Below, one piece after another: positions 7,513-16,633 of a stretch of DNA of 33,716 nt; the first letter of the stretch is position 1; each line of letters starts with the position of its first letter. The translations under genes were made by a program, and so were the position numbers. The notes beneath the pieces are model-generated. The model searched no databases and was not told the DNA's origin. It saw only the letters and a program-made list of their open reading frames with translations. Source of the stretch: Comamonadaceae bacterium. GTDB lineage: Bacteria; Pseudomonadota; Gammaproteobacteria; Burkholderiales; Burkholderiaceae_C. Where the stretch lies: positions 1-33,716 of the forward strand of contig JAAFIY010000033.1 of the NCBI GenBank assembly GCA_013297985.1. Reading direction: 5' to 3'.

Positions 7513-8061
7513 ATGTCAGACACCGCTACAAGCCAAGCTTGGCTCGACGAATTCAACGCAATCAAAGCGCGCCTTGAGCGCGGGGTGGGCGCGGGTGTGG
7601 CTCGGCCAGATCAAGTCGCGAGCCTGAGCGGCTTGCAAGCCATGCAGGCCATGCTGGCGGGGGAGTTCCCCTATCCGCACATTGCTGAAACACTGGACTT
7701 CGTGATGTCAGCTGTCCAGCACGGGCGGGCGGAATTCATGGGCATCCCTCAGCTCAAACACCTGAACCCGATGGGCACGGTGCACGGTGGCTGGTACGCC
7801 ACGCTGCTGGATTCCGCACTGGGCTGTGCGGTGCAGACCAGCCTGCCCGCAGGCTTGGGCTACACCACGGCTGAGCTCAGTGTCAACTTGGTGCGCGGCG
7901 CCAACGCGCGCAACGGTGTGCCGCTGCGCGTGACGGGCCAAGTCATTCACAGTGGCCGCCAACTGGCCACCGCCGAAGCGCGCATCACCGGCCCCGACGG
8001 CAAGCTATACGCCCACGGCACCACCACTTGCCTGGTGTTTGAAATGAAGCCGCGCGCCTAA
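7513..8061 (+). CDS. PaaI-like hot-dog fold acyl-CoA thioesterase
   Basis: A 182-residue cytoplasmic protein of the PaaI/4HBT hot-dog family, which hydrolyses acyl-CoA or aryl-CoA thioesters. The core motif [17 protein letters not shown] (about residues 93-109) is the conserved HGG..A.L.D.A.G.A pattern, followed by the beta strands [11 protein letters not shown] and [21 protein letters not shown]. The start at 7513 has AAGGA about 8 bases upstream; a longer frame from 7384 overlaps marR and is rejected. The N-terminal 55 residues precede the fold, as in many members. It is divergent from marR-MFS across the palindrome and may answer to the same signal. The preferred acyl group cannot be told. 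Confidence 0.87.
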   Translation: MSDTATSQAWLDEFNAIKARLERGVGAGVARPDQVASLSGLQAMQAMLAGEFPYPHIAETLDFVMSAVQHGRAEFMGIPQLKHLNPMGTVHGGWYATLLDSALGCAVQTSLPAGLGYTTAELSVNLVRGANARNGVPLRVTGQVIHSGRQLATAEARITGPDGKLYAHGTTTCLVFEMKPRA

Positions 8062-8087
8062 GGCACCCAGCCCACACAATGTGGGCC

Positions 8088-8492
8088 ATGCGAATCCTTC
8101 ACACCATGCTGCGCGTGGGCCACTTGCAGCGCGCCATTGACTTCTACACCCAGGTGCTGGGTATGAACTTGCTGCGCACCACCGATCGGCCCGATCAAAA
8201 GTACACCTTGGCGTTTGTGGGCTACGGCACCAATCCCGACCACGCTGAGATTGAGCTCACCTACAACTACGGTGTCGAGCGGTATGAAATGGGCGGCGCC
8301 TACGGCCACATCGCCATTGGCGTGCCTGACGTGGCCGCCACCTGCGCTGCGGTGCGCGACAAAGCGGCTGCATTGGGCAGCGCCATCACCCGTGAACCGG
8401 GCCCGGTCAAAGGCGGCAGCACGGTGATTGCTTTTATCACCGACCCCGATGGCTACAAGATTGAGCTGATTCAGCGATCACTATCAAATTGA
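8088..8492 (+). CDS. gloA: Lactoylglutathione lyase (glyoxalase I)
   Basis: A 134-residue metalloenzyme that converts the methylglyoxal-glutathione hemithioacetal to S-lactoylglutathione. The sequence starts [20 protein letters not shown], the canonical bacterial GloA start. Metal ligands His5, Glu56 (EIELTYN), His74 (YGHIAIGV) and Glu in YKIELI near 124 are all in place, matching the Ni-type short enzyme. A start at 8079 would add only three residues; MRILHT is conventional. The gene follows the thioesterase by 26 bases on the same strand. Its last codons run into a copy of the lineage repeat, which supplies the C-terminal SLSN and stop. Confidence 0.95.
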   Translation: MRILHTMLRVGHLQRAIDFYTQVLGMNLLRTTDRPDQKYTLAFVGYGTNPDHAEIELTYNYGVERYEMGGAYGHIAIGVPDVAATCAAVRDKAAALGSAITREPGPVKGGSTVIAFITDPDGYKIELIQRSLSN

Positions 8493-8495
8493 TAG
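8481..8495. repeat. Lineage repeat copy at the gloA 3' end
   Basis: CTATCAA-A-TTGATAG is a perfect inverted repeat that supplies the gloA stop region. TTACG and GGGCGC follow up to 8520, matching the longer form of the repeat at 32729. Confidence 0.8.
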
Positions 8496-8554
8496 CTAGT
8501 TACGCTTATGTTTAGGGCGCAAGGGGCTGATTTGTTCAAAGGGCGCCGCCTTGA

Positions 8555-9298
8555 TCACCCCGCTTGCCGCGCCGCTGTGCGCAGCGCGCCAGCCTCGCGC
8601 GCCAGCAATTCGATGCGGCTCCAGGCACTGGCGGCCAATGCATCGCTGGGCACCAGCCACGAGCCGCCTACGCAGGCCACACCCGGCAAGGCCAAGAAGT
8701 CTGGCGCGTTCTGCGCGGTGATGCCGCCGGTGGGGCAAAACAGCACATCAGCAAAGGGTCCACCCCAGGCCTTGAGCATGGCCAGCCCGCCCGCTTGCAG
8801 GGCTGGAAAAAACTTCAGCACCCGAAAGCCGTCTTCTTGCGCGGCCATGATTTCACTGCCTGTGGCCACGCCGGGCAACAGGGGCAGGGCATGGTCGCGG
8901 CAGGCTTGCCCCACTGCGTGGGTGTAGCCCGGGCTGACCGCAAAGCGCGCCCCGGCCAGGGCCGCCGCCTGTGCATCGGTGGCGCTGCGCACCGTGCCTG
9001 CGCCCACGATGGCGCCCGGCACTTCAGCCGCAATGCGTTGCATGGCCTGCAGGGCCACGGGTGTGCGCAGGGTGATTTCCAACATGCGAATGCCGCCATG
9101 CACCAAGGCACGCGCCATAGGCACGGCGTGGGCCAGTTCATGCACCACGATGACGGGAATCACCGCCGCGTCGCGTACCACTTGTTCGGCACTCAGCGGC
9201 CCCGCTAGCGGCGTGTGCTGCACCGGAGGTGGCGCGGTTTCGACCCGTGCGGGTTCGTCGCCCAGCGAATGGCTGCGCGGTGCGGGGGGCATCACCAT
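8555..9298 (-). CDS. eda: 2-dehydro-3-deoxy-phosphogluconate aldolase (KDPG aldolase)
   Basis: A 247-residue class I aldolase that splits KDPG to pyruvate and glyceraldehyde 3-phosphate in the Entner-Doudoroff pathway. The catalytic Glu74 ([10 protein letters not shown]), the VGAGTV loop at 98-103 and the Schiff-base Lys162 (RVLKFFPA) are present, and the PTGGI phosphate-binding loop follows. The enzyme is longer than E. coli Eda because of an N-terminal Pro-rich extension of about 35 residues. It overlaps the edd stop by 7 bases, so the two are translationally coupled; a second ATG at 9292 is also possible. Compared with the DgoA at 4166 the active-site neighbourhood is TLRTP rather than PLNSP, which supports two separate substrates. 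Confidence 0.93.
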   Translation of the reverse strand: MVMPPAPRSHSLGDEPARVETAPPPVQHTPLAGPLSAEQVVRDAAVIPVIVVHELAHAVPMARALVHGGIRMLEITLRTPVALQAMQRIAAEVPGAIVGAGTVRSATDAQAAALAGARFAVSPGYTHAVGQACRDHALPLLPGVATGSEIMAAQEDGFRVLKFFPALQAGGLAMLKAWGGPFADVLFCPTGGITAQNAPDFLALPGVACVGGSWLVPSDALAASAWSRIELLAREAGALRTAARQAG

Positions 9299-11190
9299 GT
9301 GCAGGCTCCGGCTTCAGCGGCGCCCGCATGGCGACGCAGGTTTGAAAACAGCTCGCGCCCCAGCCCCGCCGCGTTGCTGTGCGCCAATGAGGTGGGCAGG
9401 GTGTCCAAAGGCCGAGCCAGCCATTGGTCTTGCGGCACTTGGACATCCAGATGGCCGTTGACGGCATCTACCGTGACCCGGTCGCCATCGCGCAAGCGCG
9501 CCAGCGGCCCGCCAGATGCGGCCTCGGGGCTCAGGTGAATGGCCGCCGGTACCTTGCCCGAGGCGCCGCTCATGCGCCCGTCAGTGAGCAGAGCCACGCG
9601 CAGGCCCTTGCCTTGCAGCACCGCCAGCCCGGGGGTGAGCTTGTGTAGTTCGGGCATGCCATTGGCCTGAGGCCCCTGCCAGCGCACCGCCACCACCACG
9701 CCGCCGGGGTCGTCGGCCCCTGCAGATGCCGCGCGGGCTGTGGCTTCCAAAGAGCCGTCGTCCAAGGCCGCAAGCACCGCCTCTTGACTGTCAAACACCC
9801 GTGCCGGGGCGCTGACCACATGGCGATCAGTGGGCACGGCTGACACCTTGATCACCGCCCTGCCCAAAGGCCCGCTCAAGAGCTTCAAGCCGCCGGTGGC
9901 GCTAAAGGCATTGGCCACTGGGCGCAGCACGCTGAGGTCGCGGGAAGGGCCGGGGCGCTGCCATTGCAAGGCCCCGGTGGCGTCAGCTTGCGGCACACAG
10001 GCAAATTCATGCAAGCCGCCGGGGCGCACGGTGGCCACATCGCCGTGCATCAGGCCCGCGTCGATGAGCTCGCCAATCACATAGCCGGGGCCCCCCGCAG
10101 CCTGAAAGTGGTTCACATCCGCTTGCCCGTTGGGATACACCCGCGCCAGCAGCGGCACCACCGCCGACAGGTCTGAAAAATCGTCCCAATCGATCAACAC
10201 GCCAGCCGCGCGGGCGACTGCCACCCAATGGATCAGGTGATTGGTGCTGCCGCCTGTGGCCAACAAGGCCACCATGGCGTTGACGATGGCGCGCTCATCC
10301 ACCATCAGGCCAATGGGCGGCACGCGCCAAACGGCGGGCGTGGGGCCCAATGCGGGCGTGGGCCGGCCCAGCACCGTGCGCACCGATTCGCGGGTTAACT
10401 CTGCGCGCATCGCGTGGCCGGGGTTGACAAATGCGGTGCCGGGCACATGCAGGCCCATGGCTTCCAGCAGCATCTGGTTGCTGTTTGCAGTGCCATAAAA
10501 GGTGCAGGTGCCCGGGCCGTGATAAGCAGCTTGCTCGGCCACCAGCAGTTCGCTGCGGCCCACCAAGCCTTGGGCGGCCTGCTCACGCACCTTGGCTTTG
10601 TCGGTGTTCGACAAACCGCTGGTCATGGGGCCAGCAGGCACAAACACGGTGGGCAAGTGGCCGAAGTGCAGCGCGCCAATCAGCAAGCCCGGCACGATCT
10701 TGTCGCACACGCCCAGCATCAAGGCGCAGTCAAACACGTCATGGCTGAGCGACACGGCCGTGGCCATGGCGATCACGTCGCGCGAAAACAGGCTTAGCTC
10801 CATGGCGGGCGTGCCCTGTGTGATGCCGTCGCACATGGCGGGCACACCACCTGCCACCTGCACCGTGGCGCCCATGGCGCGGGCCGTAGCGCGGATGAGA
10901 TCTGGGTAGCGCTCCAAGGGCGCATGGGCCGACAGCATGTCGTTGTAGGCATTGATGATGCCAATGTGCGGCGCGCGTTCGGCCACCACCCGCAGCTTGT
11001 CAGAGGCGGGCATGGCGGCAAAGGCGTGCGCCACATTGGCGCACCCCAAGCGATCAGAGCCGCGCCTGCGCTGGCCGTAAGTGGCCACTTGTTGCAGGTA
11101 CGCGGCGCGGGTGGCGGTGCTGCGCATGGCAATGCGCTGGGTGACGTGGGCCACTGCAGGGTGCAGGGCGGTGGCGGGTGCAGTGCTCAT
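9292..11190 (-). CDS. edd: Phosphogluconate dehydratase
   Basis: A 632-residue Fe-S dehydratase that turns 6-phosphogluconate into KDPG. It shows the family blocks [33 protein letters not shown] and [12 protein letters not shown] with the cluster cysteines, and [20 protein letters not shown] near the C-terminus. ATG 11190 (MSTAPATAL) is chosen; ATG 11199 is 3 codons upstream, and a frame from 11307 would run across the neighbouring terminator. N-terminal [11 protein letters not shown] is the usual Edd start. It heads an edd-eda operon; no zwf, pgl or hexR is visible here. Paralogue of the dehydratase at 1419-3185. Confidence 0.94.
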   Translation of the reverse strand: MSTAPATALHPAVAHVTQRIAMRSTATRAAYLQQVATYGQRRRGSDRLGCANVAHAFAAMPASDKLRVVAERAPHIGIINAYNDMLSAHAPLERYPDLIRATARAMGATVQVAGGVPAMCDGITQGTPAMELSLFSRDVIAMATAVSLSHDVFDCALMLGVCDKIVPGLLIGALHFGHLPTVFVPAGPMTSGLSNTDKAKVREQAAQGLVGRSELLVAEQAAYHGPGTCTFYGTANSNQMLLEAMGLHVPGTAFVNPGHAMRAELTRESVRTVLGRPTPALGPTPAVWRVPPIGLMVDERAIVNAMVALLATGGSTNHLIHWVAVARAAGVLIDWDDFSDLSAVVPLLARVYPNGQADVNHFQAAGGPGYVIGELIDAGLMHGDVATVRPGGLHEFACVPQADATGALQWQRPGPSRDLSVLRPVANAFSATGGLKLLSGPLGRAVIKVSAVPTDRHVVSAPARVFDSQEAVLAALDDGSLEATARAASAGADDPGGVVVAVRWQGPQANGMPELHKLTPGLAVLQGKGLRVALLTDGRMSGASGKVPAAIHLSPEAASGGPLARLRDGDRVTVDAVNGHLDVQVPQDQWLARPLDTLPTSLAHSNAAGLGRELFSNLRRHAGAAEAGACTW

Positions 11191-11239
11191 GCCAAGCATG
11201 CTACTGCGCCGGGGCGGGTGCAGCCACCCGTGTCGGCTC

Positions 11240-11255
11240 GTTACTGCGTCGTAAC
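11240..11255. promoter_or_regulatory. Small inverted repeat GTTAC-N6-GTAAC upstream of edd
   Basis: Five-base arms around TGCGTC, 50 bases upstream of the edd start. It might be an operator, but I recognise no regulator for it, and such short repeats occur by chance. Confidence 0.25.
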
Positions 11256-11310
11256 CGGGCCGCGCGCCTTGCATCGCGGGCTGCGTGGCGGCAGCCCGCC
11301 CGCCCAACGA

Positions 11311-11337
11311 AAAAAGCCCGGCGGTACCGGGCTTTTT
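11311..11337 (-). terminator. Rho-independent terminator of the OmpA-domain gene
   Basis: AAAAAGCCCGG (11311-11321) pairs with CCGGGCTTTTT (11327-11337) around CGGTA. Read on the minus strand the stem is followed by a T-run, 20 bases after the OmpA-domain gene stop. The symmetry means it could also stop plus-strand transcription. Confidence 0.9.
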
Positions 11338-11357
11338 GGAATCAGCGAGCGCCGCGA

Positions 11358-11858
11358 TTACTTGGTAAGCGACACATCCACCCGCCGCCCCTGGTCGGCA
11401 GCGCCACCCACGATGGATTCGGGCTTTTTGAGCTGGATTTTGTCCTCAGGCACGCCCAGGGCCTTGATGGCGTCGCGCACCGCAAAGGCACGCAGCTTGG
11501 CGAGCTCTTCGTTTTTGGCGGGGTCACCGCTGCTGTCGGCAAAGCCACTGATCACGGCCATGCCGCCCGCAGCTACGCCCTTGACCACTTCAGCCAGCGC
11601 CTCGGCGCCGCCCGGGGCCACGTCGGTTTTGGCATAGGCAAAAAAGAACTGCACCACGCCATCGACCACGCGCACGCTGGCGTTGTCGCCGCTTGGGGCC
11701 ACGGCCACCATAGCAGGTGCCGGTGCAACTGCGGCGGCCGCCTTGGCCTGACCGCGGTGATGCAGCACGATGCCCAGCACAAGCGCAATCACCAACAAAA
11801 TCAGCGAGAACACCACACCAAGCACAAGGCCTTGGTTGTCATCATCACGTTCAGCCAT
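11358..11858 (-). CDS. OmpA-family C-terminal domain protein, membrane anchored
   Basis: A 166-residue envelope protein. Residues 10-32 (GLVLGVVFSLILLVIALVLG region) form one transmembrane helix without a cleavage site, so the protein is probably anchored in the inner membrane with its C-terminus in the periplasm. A short Ala/Pro linker leads to an OmpA-like peptidoglycan-binding domain. The domain has a VQFFFAYAKTDVAP strand, the ISGFADSSGD Asp region and LAKLRAFAVRDAIKALGVPE, with Arg where the family binds diaminopimelate, ending in GRRVDVSL. ATG 11858 follows GGAG by about 12 bases; an upstream ATG at 11903 gives no better signal. A clear terminator follows. It is monocistronic and divergent from the ChaC-like gene. 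Confidence 0.85.
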   Translation of the reverse strand: MAERDDDNQGLVLGVVFSLILLVIALVLGIVLHHRGQAKAAAAVAPAPAMVAVAPSGDNASVRVVDGVVQFFFAYAKTDVAPGGAEALAEVVKGVAAGGMAVISGFADSSGDPAKNEELAKLRAFAVRDAIKALGVPEDKIQLKKPESIVGGAADQGRRVDVSLTK

Positions 11859-11988
11859 GGGGCAAATCACTCCACAAATGGACCAGCACACAAACCGCGT
11901 CAAGCAGCGGCACCGCTGGCTGACGTGCGAGTAAACCCGACATTGTACGAAGGCCCCGCCGCCTCATGGCCTACCATGGCGGCAGACG

Positions 11989-12648
11989 ATGAATACCCAG
12001 GCACCTGCTCCTGCCGTGTCAGCGATTGATGGCGCCACCCCGGCCACCCTACCCGCTGAATCCATTGCCCTGCGTGAACGTGCCTGGGCCCAATGGTGGG
12101 CCTTTGACTCCATCACCCGCGCGCAGGGCCTGTGGGTGTTTGCCTACGCTTCATTGATCTGGAAACCCCAGTTCACGCCTGCCGAACAGCGCTTGGCCCG
12201 TGTCAGCGGCTGGCACCGCGGTTTAAGCATGTGGAGCACGCTCAATCGCGGGACACCCCAGCGCCCGGGCTTGGTTTTTGCGCTGATCCGGGGCGGGCAT
12301 TGCCGGGGCGTGGCGCAGCGCCTGCCCGGTGACAACTTGACCAGTTTGCGCGGCGTGTTCAACGACCTATGGTCACGCGAAATGGTGACTGCCATTTACC
12401 AAGCCCGCTGGGTACGCTGCCAAACGGCCCAGGGCGATGTGCGCGCGATGACCTTCACCCTGCCCAAAGAGTCTGAACGTTATTGCTGCGAACTCAGCCC
12501 GGCGCAGTACCACGACATCTTTCGCCACGCCAATGGGCGCTTTGGCAGTACGCTGGAATACGCGCAACAAACCGAAGCCAGCCTGCGCGCGCTAGGCATC
12601 ATTGACCGCCAACTGCAACGGGTGTTGCGACACGCGCCGCGTGCTTGA
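11989..12648 (+). CDS. ChaC-like gamma-glutamylcyclotransferase
   Basis: A 219-residue cytoplasmic protein of the gamma-glutamylcyclotransferase fold, ChaC branch, whose members cleave glutathione to 5-oxoproline and Cys-Gly. The substrate loop LWVFAYASLIWKP (about residues 48-60) matches the conserved YGSL.W motif, with Ala in place of the usual Gly. Other blocks are RVSGWHRGLSMWSTLNRGTP, RPGLVFALIRGG and, near 190, FGSTLEYAQQTEASLRALGI. The GTP sequence and W.S..NRGT typical of ChaC are clear. The first 40 residues are low-complexity Ala/Pro and may be disordered. It sits alone between divergent ompA and convergent Mo-enzyme genes. Confidence 0.85.
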   Translation: MNTQAPAPAVSAIDGATPATLPAESIALRERAWAQWWAFDSITRAQGLWVFAYASLIWKPQFTPAEQRLARVSGWHRGLSMWSTLNRGTPQRPGLVFALIRGGHCRGVAQRLPGDNLTSLRGVFNDLWSREMVTAIYQARWVRCQTAQGDVRAMTFTLPKESERYCCELSPAQYHDIFRHANGRFGSTLEYAQQTEASLRALGIIDRQLQRVLRHAPRA

Positions 12649-12685
12649 AAGCACGGTGTGGCCCCGCGCCTGCGAACTGTGTTGG

Positions 12686-14929
12686 CTAGGCGCGCAGAGC
12701 CGCAGCGGTAAAGGGAAGTTCACGCAAGGGCCGCCCGGTGGCGCGACGCACGGCATTGGCCAGCGCCGGCGCCAGCGGCGGCAAGCCGGGCTCGCCCATG
12801 CCTTTAGGGGCATCGGCGCTTTCACAAATGTGCACCGCCACGGGCGGTACATCGGTGATGCGGGCGGGCGCAAACTGGTGGTAGTTGCTCTCCTGCACCA
12901 CGCCGTCTTTGAGCGTGATGGCATGCCCGGGCATCGTGGTTGACAGCGCCATGACCGCCGCACCTTGCACTTGGGCTTCTACCGTGCGGGGGTTGATACA
13001 GCGGTTGCAATGCACGCCCGCAGTGACCTGACCCAGCACCACGCGGCCGTCGCGCACGGTGGCTTCCACGACATAGGCCACCACCGATTCAAAGCTTTCG
13101 TGCACCGCCACGCCCCATTGCATGCCGGGGCTTAGCGTTTTGCGTCCATAGCCAGACTGCGCCACCGCCAACTGCAGGGCTTCGCGATGGCGGGCATGCT
13201 TGGCATCGGTGCCCATTAAGCGCAGTCGGTAGGCCACCGGGTCTTGGCCCGTGGCCTGCGCGATTTCGTCGATGAGGGTTTCCATCACAAACGCGGTGTG
13301 GGTCGAGCCCACTGCTCGCCACCACAGCACCGGCACGTTCACTTTGGGGTGGTGCACGGTCAGGTTCATGGGCACGTTGTAGGGTTCGCGCATGCCCTCG
13401 CTGGTGGTGTTGTCTACCCCACCCTGCACCATGAAGCTCTCAAACGGGCTGCCGGTCAAGATGCTTTGGCTGACGATGCGGTGGTCCCAGGCCAGTACCC
13501 GGCCTTGGTCATCAAATCCGATTTCGGCCCGGTGCAAAGTGAAGGGCCGGTAGTAGCCTGCGCGCATGTCGTCTTCGCGGCTCCACACCACCTTGACGGG
13601 TGCGCGCTGCCCTTGGGCGGCCAGTGCTTTGGCCACTGAGACGGCTTCCAAGATGTATTCAGAGCTAGGCACCGCACGACGGCCAAAACCGCCACCGGCC
13701 ATCTGCACATGAATGTGCACCTGCTCGGGCTTCAAACCCGTGCTGCGCGAAATGGCGCCTGCATCCATGCCCGGCATCTGCGATGCGGTGTGTACATCAC
13801 AGCGATCGGCTTTGAGGTCAACCGTACAGGCCAGCGGCTCCATTTGCGCGTGGTTCAAATACGGAAACACAAACTCGGCCGACAGCTTGCGCGGCGCAGT
13901 CGCCAACCCAGACGTATCCGCCTTGAAGTTGGGCTGCGGCGCTTGCACGCCGGGGCGCTGCGCAAGCTCTTGATATTGCGCGCGCAGGCGGTCGGTATCC
14001 ACGGCCTGCACGCCAGACGTATCCCAACTCACCTTGAGTGCATCGCGGCCCAATTTGGCGGGCCAGTAGCCATCTGCCACCACCGCCACGCCGCGCCCGC
14101 CGCGATCGAGCTCAACCGGCACGACGGCCCGCACGCCGCGCACCTTAAGCGCATCCGCTGCGTCAAACGACGCAAAGCGCGCTCCAAACACTGGGGGCCG
14201 CACCACCAAGGCCGTGCGTTGCCCAGGCAACGCGATGTCGATGCCGTAGGTTTGGCTGCCGGTGGATTTTTCGCGCGCCACTTTCAGGCCAGTGGGCTTG
14301 CCGATCAACGCAAAGTCTTTGGGATCTTTCAGCCGTACCGCCGCTGGCACGGGTTCTCGCATGGCGGCTTCAAACAGCTCGCCATAGCCCGCGCTGCGCC
14401 CGCCGCCGCTCACCACGCCTTGGCGCGCGCTTAGAGTGGCTGGTGCCACGCCCCACTGTTTGGCCGCTGCGGCCACCAGCATGGCCCGCGTGCGGGCGCC
14501 CAGTTCGCGGTATTGGGTGTAGCTGTTTTTGATGGAGTTCGAGCCACCCGTCAGATGCATGCCGTACATCGGGTCTACATAGGCGCCGTCTGCACTGCCA
14601 AAGCCAGTTTTCACCCGCGCCCAATCGGCGTCGAGCTCTTCGGCGCAGATCATGGCCAGTGCGGTTTCAATGCCTTGGCCCATATCCATGCGGTTGCACA
14701 GCACGGTGGTGGTGCCGTCGCGGGCAATGCTCAGAAACGCTGCGGGGCGTTCGGTGGGCTTTTGCCCGGGTGGCACGGCAGGCGCTTGCTGGGCGCGCAC
14801 CCCGGGGGTGGCCAGCGGCATGAGGGCCAAGCCCAAGGTGCCACCCACGGTAACGGCGACGAAACGGCGCCGGTCCAGCGCTGCGGGTGCTGGGCTTTCG
14901 GCGGCGGGTAGGTATTTGTCAAGAATCAT
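12686..14929 (-). CDS. Molybdopterin-binding large subunit of a periplasmic aldehyde/isoquinoline oxidoreductase-type enzyme
   Basis: A 747-residue xanthine-oxidase family subunit of the IorB layout, hydroxylating an aldehyde or N-heterocycle. A Tat signal is visible (DRRRFVAVTVGGTLGLALMP, about residues 19-38), followed by an Ala-rich cleavage region near GVRAQQ, so the folded enzyme is exported. Cofactor motifs include MAGGGFGRRAVPS, WRAVGSTHTAFVMETLID and the active-site MGEPGLPPLAP with Glu713. AGGAG stands 7 bases before the ATG. It lies 27 bases downstream of the 2Fe-2S subunit and is clearly an operon with it. In this enzyme group electrons usually pass to a membrane cytochrome c encoded alongside; none is seen here. 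The substrate is unknown. Confidence 0.9.
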   Translation of the reverse strand: MILDKYLPAAESPAPAALDRRRFVAVTVGGTLGLALMPLATPGVRAQQAPAVPPGQKPTERPAAFLSIARDGTTTVLCNRMDMGQGIETALAMICAEELDADWARVKTGFGSADGAYVDPMYGMHLTGGSNSIKNSYTQYRELGARTRAMLVAAAAKQWGVAPATLSARQGVVSGGGRSAGYGELFEAAMREPVPAAVRLKDPKDFALIGKPTGLKVAREKSTGSQTYGIDIALPGQRTALVVRPPVFGARFASFDAADALKVRGVRAVVPVELDRGGRGVAVVADGYWPAKLGRDALKVSWDTSGVQAVDTDRLRAQYQELAQRPGVQAPQPNFKADTSGLATAPRKLSAEFVFPYLNHAQMEPLACTVDLKADRCDVHTASQMPGMDAGAISRSTGLKPEQVHIHVQMAGGGFGRRAVPSSEYILEAVSVAKALAAQGQRAPVKVVWSREDDMRAGYYRPFTLHRAEIGFDDQGRVLAWDHRIVSQSILTGSPFESFMVQGGVDNTTSEGMREPYNVPMNLTVHHPKVNVPVLWWRAVGSTHTAFVMETLIDEIAQATGQDPVAYRLRLMGTDAKHARHREALQLAVAQSGYGRKTLSPGMQWGVAVHESFESVVAYVVEATVRDGRVVLGQVTAGVHCNRCINPRTVEAQVQGAAVMALSTTMPGHAITLKDGVVQESNYHQFAPARITDVPPVAVHICESADAPKGMGEPGLPPLAPALANAVRRATGRPLRELPFTAAALRA

Positions 14930-14956
14930 GGATGGCTCCTGCGGGGGCGGCTGCGT

Positions 14957-15418
14957 TCAGGCCAAGGCACGGGCGGCGTCTTGCACGGCGGTGCGCACCC
15001 GGGCGTAGGTGCCGCAGCGGCAAATGTGGCCCGCCATGGCTTCATCAATTTGCGCGGGACTCGGGTTTTTGTTGGCCTTAAGCAGGGCCACCGCGCCCAT
15101 CACTTGTCCGCTCTGGCAGTAGCCGCACTGGGCCACGTCGTGACGCACCCAGGCGTCGGTCACGGCCTTGCCCACCGGGTCAGCCGCCTGCGCTTCAATG
15201 GTGACCACCCGCTGGCCCACCGCTGCTGAGATAGGGGTTACGCACGCGCGCACGGCCGAGCCATTGAGGTGCACTGTGCAGGCGCCACACAGCGCCATGC
15301 CACAGCCAAACTTGGTGCCGGTGAGCTGCAGGTTATCCCGCAGGGCCCAGAGAATGGGGGTGGACGGATCGGCATCGACGCGCACGTCGCGGCCATTGAC
15401 GTTCAAGCTCACTGACAT
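14957..15418 (-). CDS. 2Fe-2S small subunit of the molybdenum hydroxylase
   Basis: A 153-residue electron-transfer subunit with two [2Fe-2S] clusters. The plant-ferredoxin-type cluster uses CGMALCGACTVHLNG plus a later Cys in VRACVTP, and the alpha-helical cluster uses CGYCQSGQ and ICRCGTY. The start at 15418 has AAGGAG at 8-base spacing; a frame from 15457 is rejected. There is no signal peptide, so it would be carried through the Tat pore bound to the large subunit. It is the first gene of a two-gene operon, divergent from pdxH across 118 bases. Confidence 0.93.
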   Translation of the reverse strand: MSVSLNVNGRDVRVDADPSTPILWALRDNLQLTGTKFGCGMALCGACTVHLNGSAVRACVTPISAAVGQRVVTIEAQAADPVGKAVTDAWVRHDVAQCGYCQSGQVMGAVALLKANKNPSPAQIDEAMAGHICRCGTYARVRTAVQDAARALA

Positions 15419-15536
15419 GAAGCAACTCCTTGCAGGCGTATCCGGTAGATGATGCACGGTTCGCAGCCTATCGAGAACAAGCGAATTGATCGCTGTACTT
15501 GGATGCTGTGTCTTCGTTTGTCAAACAATCGTCCCC

Positions 15537-16232
15537 ATGAATACGACCACCTCCCTGGCTGATTTGCGCACCCGCTACGAACGCGGCGAACTCCTCGAAA
15601 GCCTCGCCGGTAGCGATCCCCTGGCGTTGTTTGAGCTGTGGCTCAAAGACGCCCTGGCGCAGCAACTGCCCGAGCCCACCGCGATGACCCTGGCCACAGT
15701 GGGTAGCGATTTGCGCCCCAGCACCCGCATCGTGCTGCTCAAAGGGTGCGACTCCAAGGGCCTGGTCTGGTACACCAACTACAGCAGCCGCAAAGGCCGT
15801 GAACTCGCGGGCAACCCCCAGGCAGCATTGCAGTGGTACTGGGCCGCGCACGAACGCGTGGTGCGCGCTGAAGGCCAGGTGCAGCCCACCACAGACGCAG
15901 AAAGTGATGCCTACTTTGCCAGCCGCCCGCTGGACTCCCAGGTGGGCGCCTGGGCCAGCGCGCAAAGCGAAGTGGCCACAGACCGTGCGGCCATTGATGC
16001 AGCCATGCAAGCCCAGTGCGTACGTTTCGGATTGGCGCGCGACGCCAACGGGCGCATTCAGGCCCCTGCGGGCGCTGCGGTGAAGGTGCCGCGCCCGCCT
16101 CACTGGGGCGGCTATCGCCTCGTACCAGACACCTGGCAGTTTTGGCAGGGTCGCGCCAGCCGCCTGCACGACCGGCTGGAGTTCATTCAACAAGGCAATG
16201 GCACATGGCTGCGGCAGCGCCTGAATCCCTAG
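15537..16232 (+). CDS. pdxH: Pyridoxamine/pyridoxine 5'-phosphate oxidase
   Basis: A 231-residue FMN enzyme that oxidises PNP or PMP to pyridoxal 5'-phosphate. The FMN-binding block [20 protein letters not shown] and [20 protein letters not shown] are canonical, as are QVRAEGQVQ-type strands, [13 protein letters not shown] and the C-terminal RLHDRLEF...W.RQRLNP tail. The usual PdxH start ([13 protein letters not shown]) follows the ATG at 15537; a 17-codon upstream extension from 15486 has no family match. The 3' end overlaps cutA by 28 bases. A housekeeping gene with no sign of specific regulation. Confidence 0.95.
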   Translation: MNTTTSLADLRTRYERGELLESLAGSDPLALFELWLKDALAQQLPEPTAMTLATVGSDLRPSTRIVLLKGCDSKGLVWYTNYSSRKGRELAGNPQAALQWYWAAHERVVRAEGQVQPTTDAESDAYFASRPLDSQVGAWASAQSEVATDRAAIDAAMQAQCVRFGLARDANGRIQAPAGAAVKVPRPPHWGGYRLVPDTWQFWQGRASRLHDRLEFIQQGNGTWLRQRLNP

Positions 16233-16630
16233 CCGCCAACGGCTTGAGCGGATGGGTGTCAGAGCCCAACCTGGGGGTGCTAAGCACCACCGTGGGCACT
16301 GAAGCCGACGCGGCGGCCCTGGCCACGGCGCTGGTTGAACGGCGCTTGGCCGCTTGCGTGCATCTGCAATCCATTCGAAGCGTGTACGCGTGGCAAGGCC
16401 AAGTGCAGCAAGACGCCGAGTGGGCGCTGCGCATCAAGCTGGCGCCGCACCAATTGGCACGGGCGGTGACGTGGCTGCGGGCCCACCACCCCTACCAAAC
16501 GCCCGAGCTGTTGTGGCAGCGCTGCGATGGGGCCGGTGAAGACTACAGCCGTTGGGTGGCAGACCCTTTCACCCCACCGCCTGCCCCATTGCCTACCCCT
16601 TCTCCCGCCCCTAGCCCGGCGCCGGACTAA
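16205..16630 (+). CDS. cutA: CutA-family divalent-cation tolerance protein with Pro-rich tail
   Basis: A 141-residue small trimeric cytoplasmic protein linked to divalent metal tolerance; its exact role is unsettled. Core blocks are [54 protein letters not shown] and [10 protein letters not shown]. The start at 16205 lies inside pdxH with a weak AAGGCA ribosome-binding site; the frame continues upstream to 16016, but that part is a pdxH shadow. Unlike most CutA proteins of about 105-115 residues, this one has a 15-residue N-terminal extension and a C-terminal tail rich in Pro/Ala ([19 protein letters not shown]). Overlap with pdxH suggests translational coupling. Confidence 0.9.
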   Translation: MAAAAPESLAANGLSGWVSEPNLGVLSTTVGTEADAAALATALVERRLAACVHLQSIRSVYAWQGQVQQDAEWALRIKLAPHQLARAVTWLRAHHPYQTPELLWQRCDGAGEDYSRWVADPFTPPPAPLPTPSPAPSPAPD

Positions 16631-16633
16631 GCC

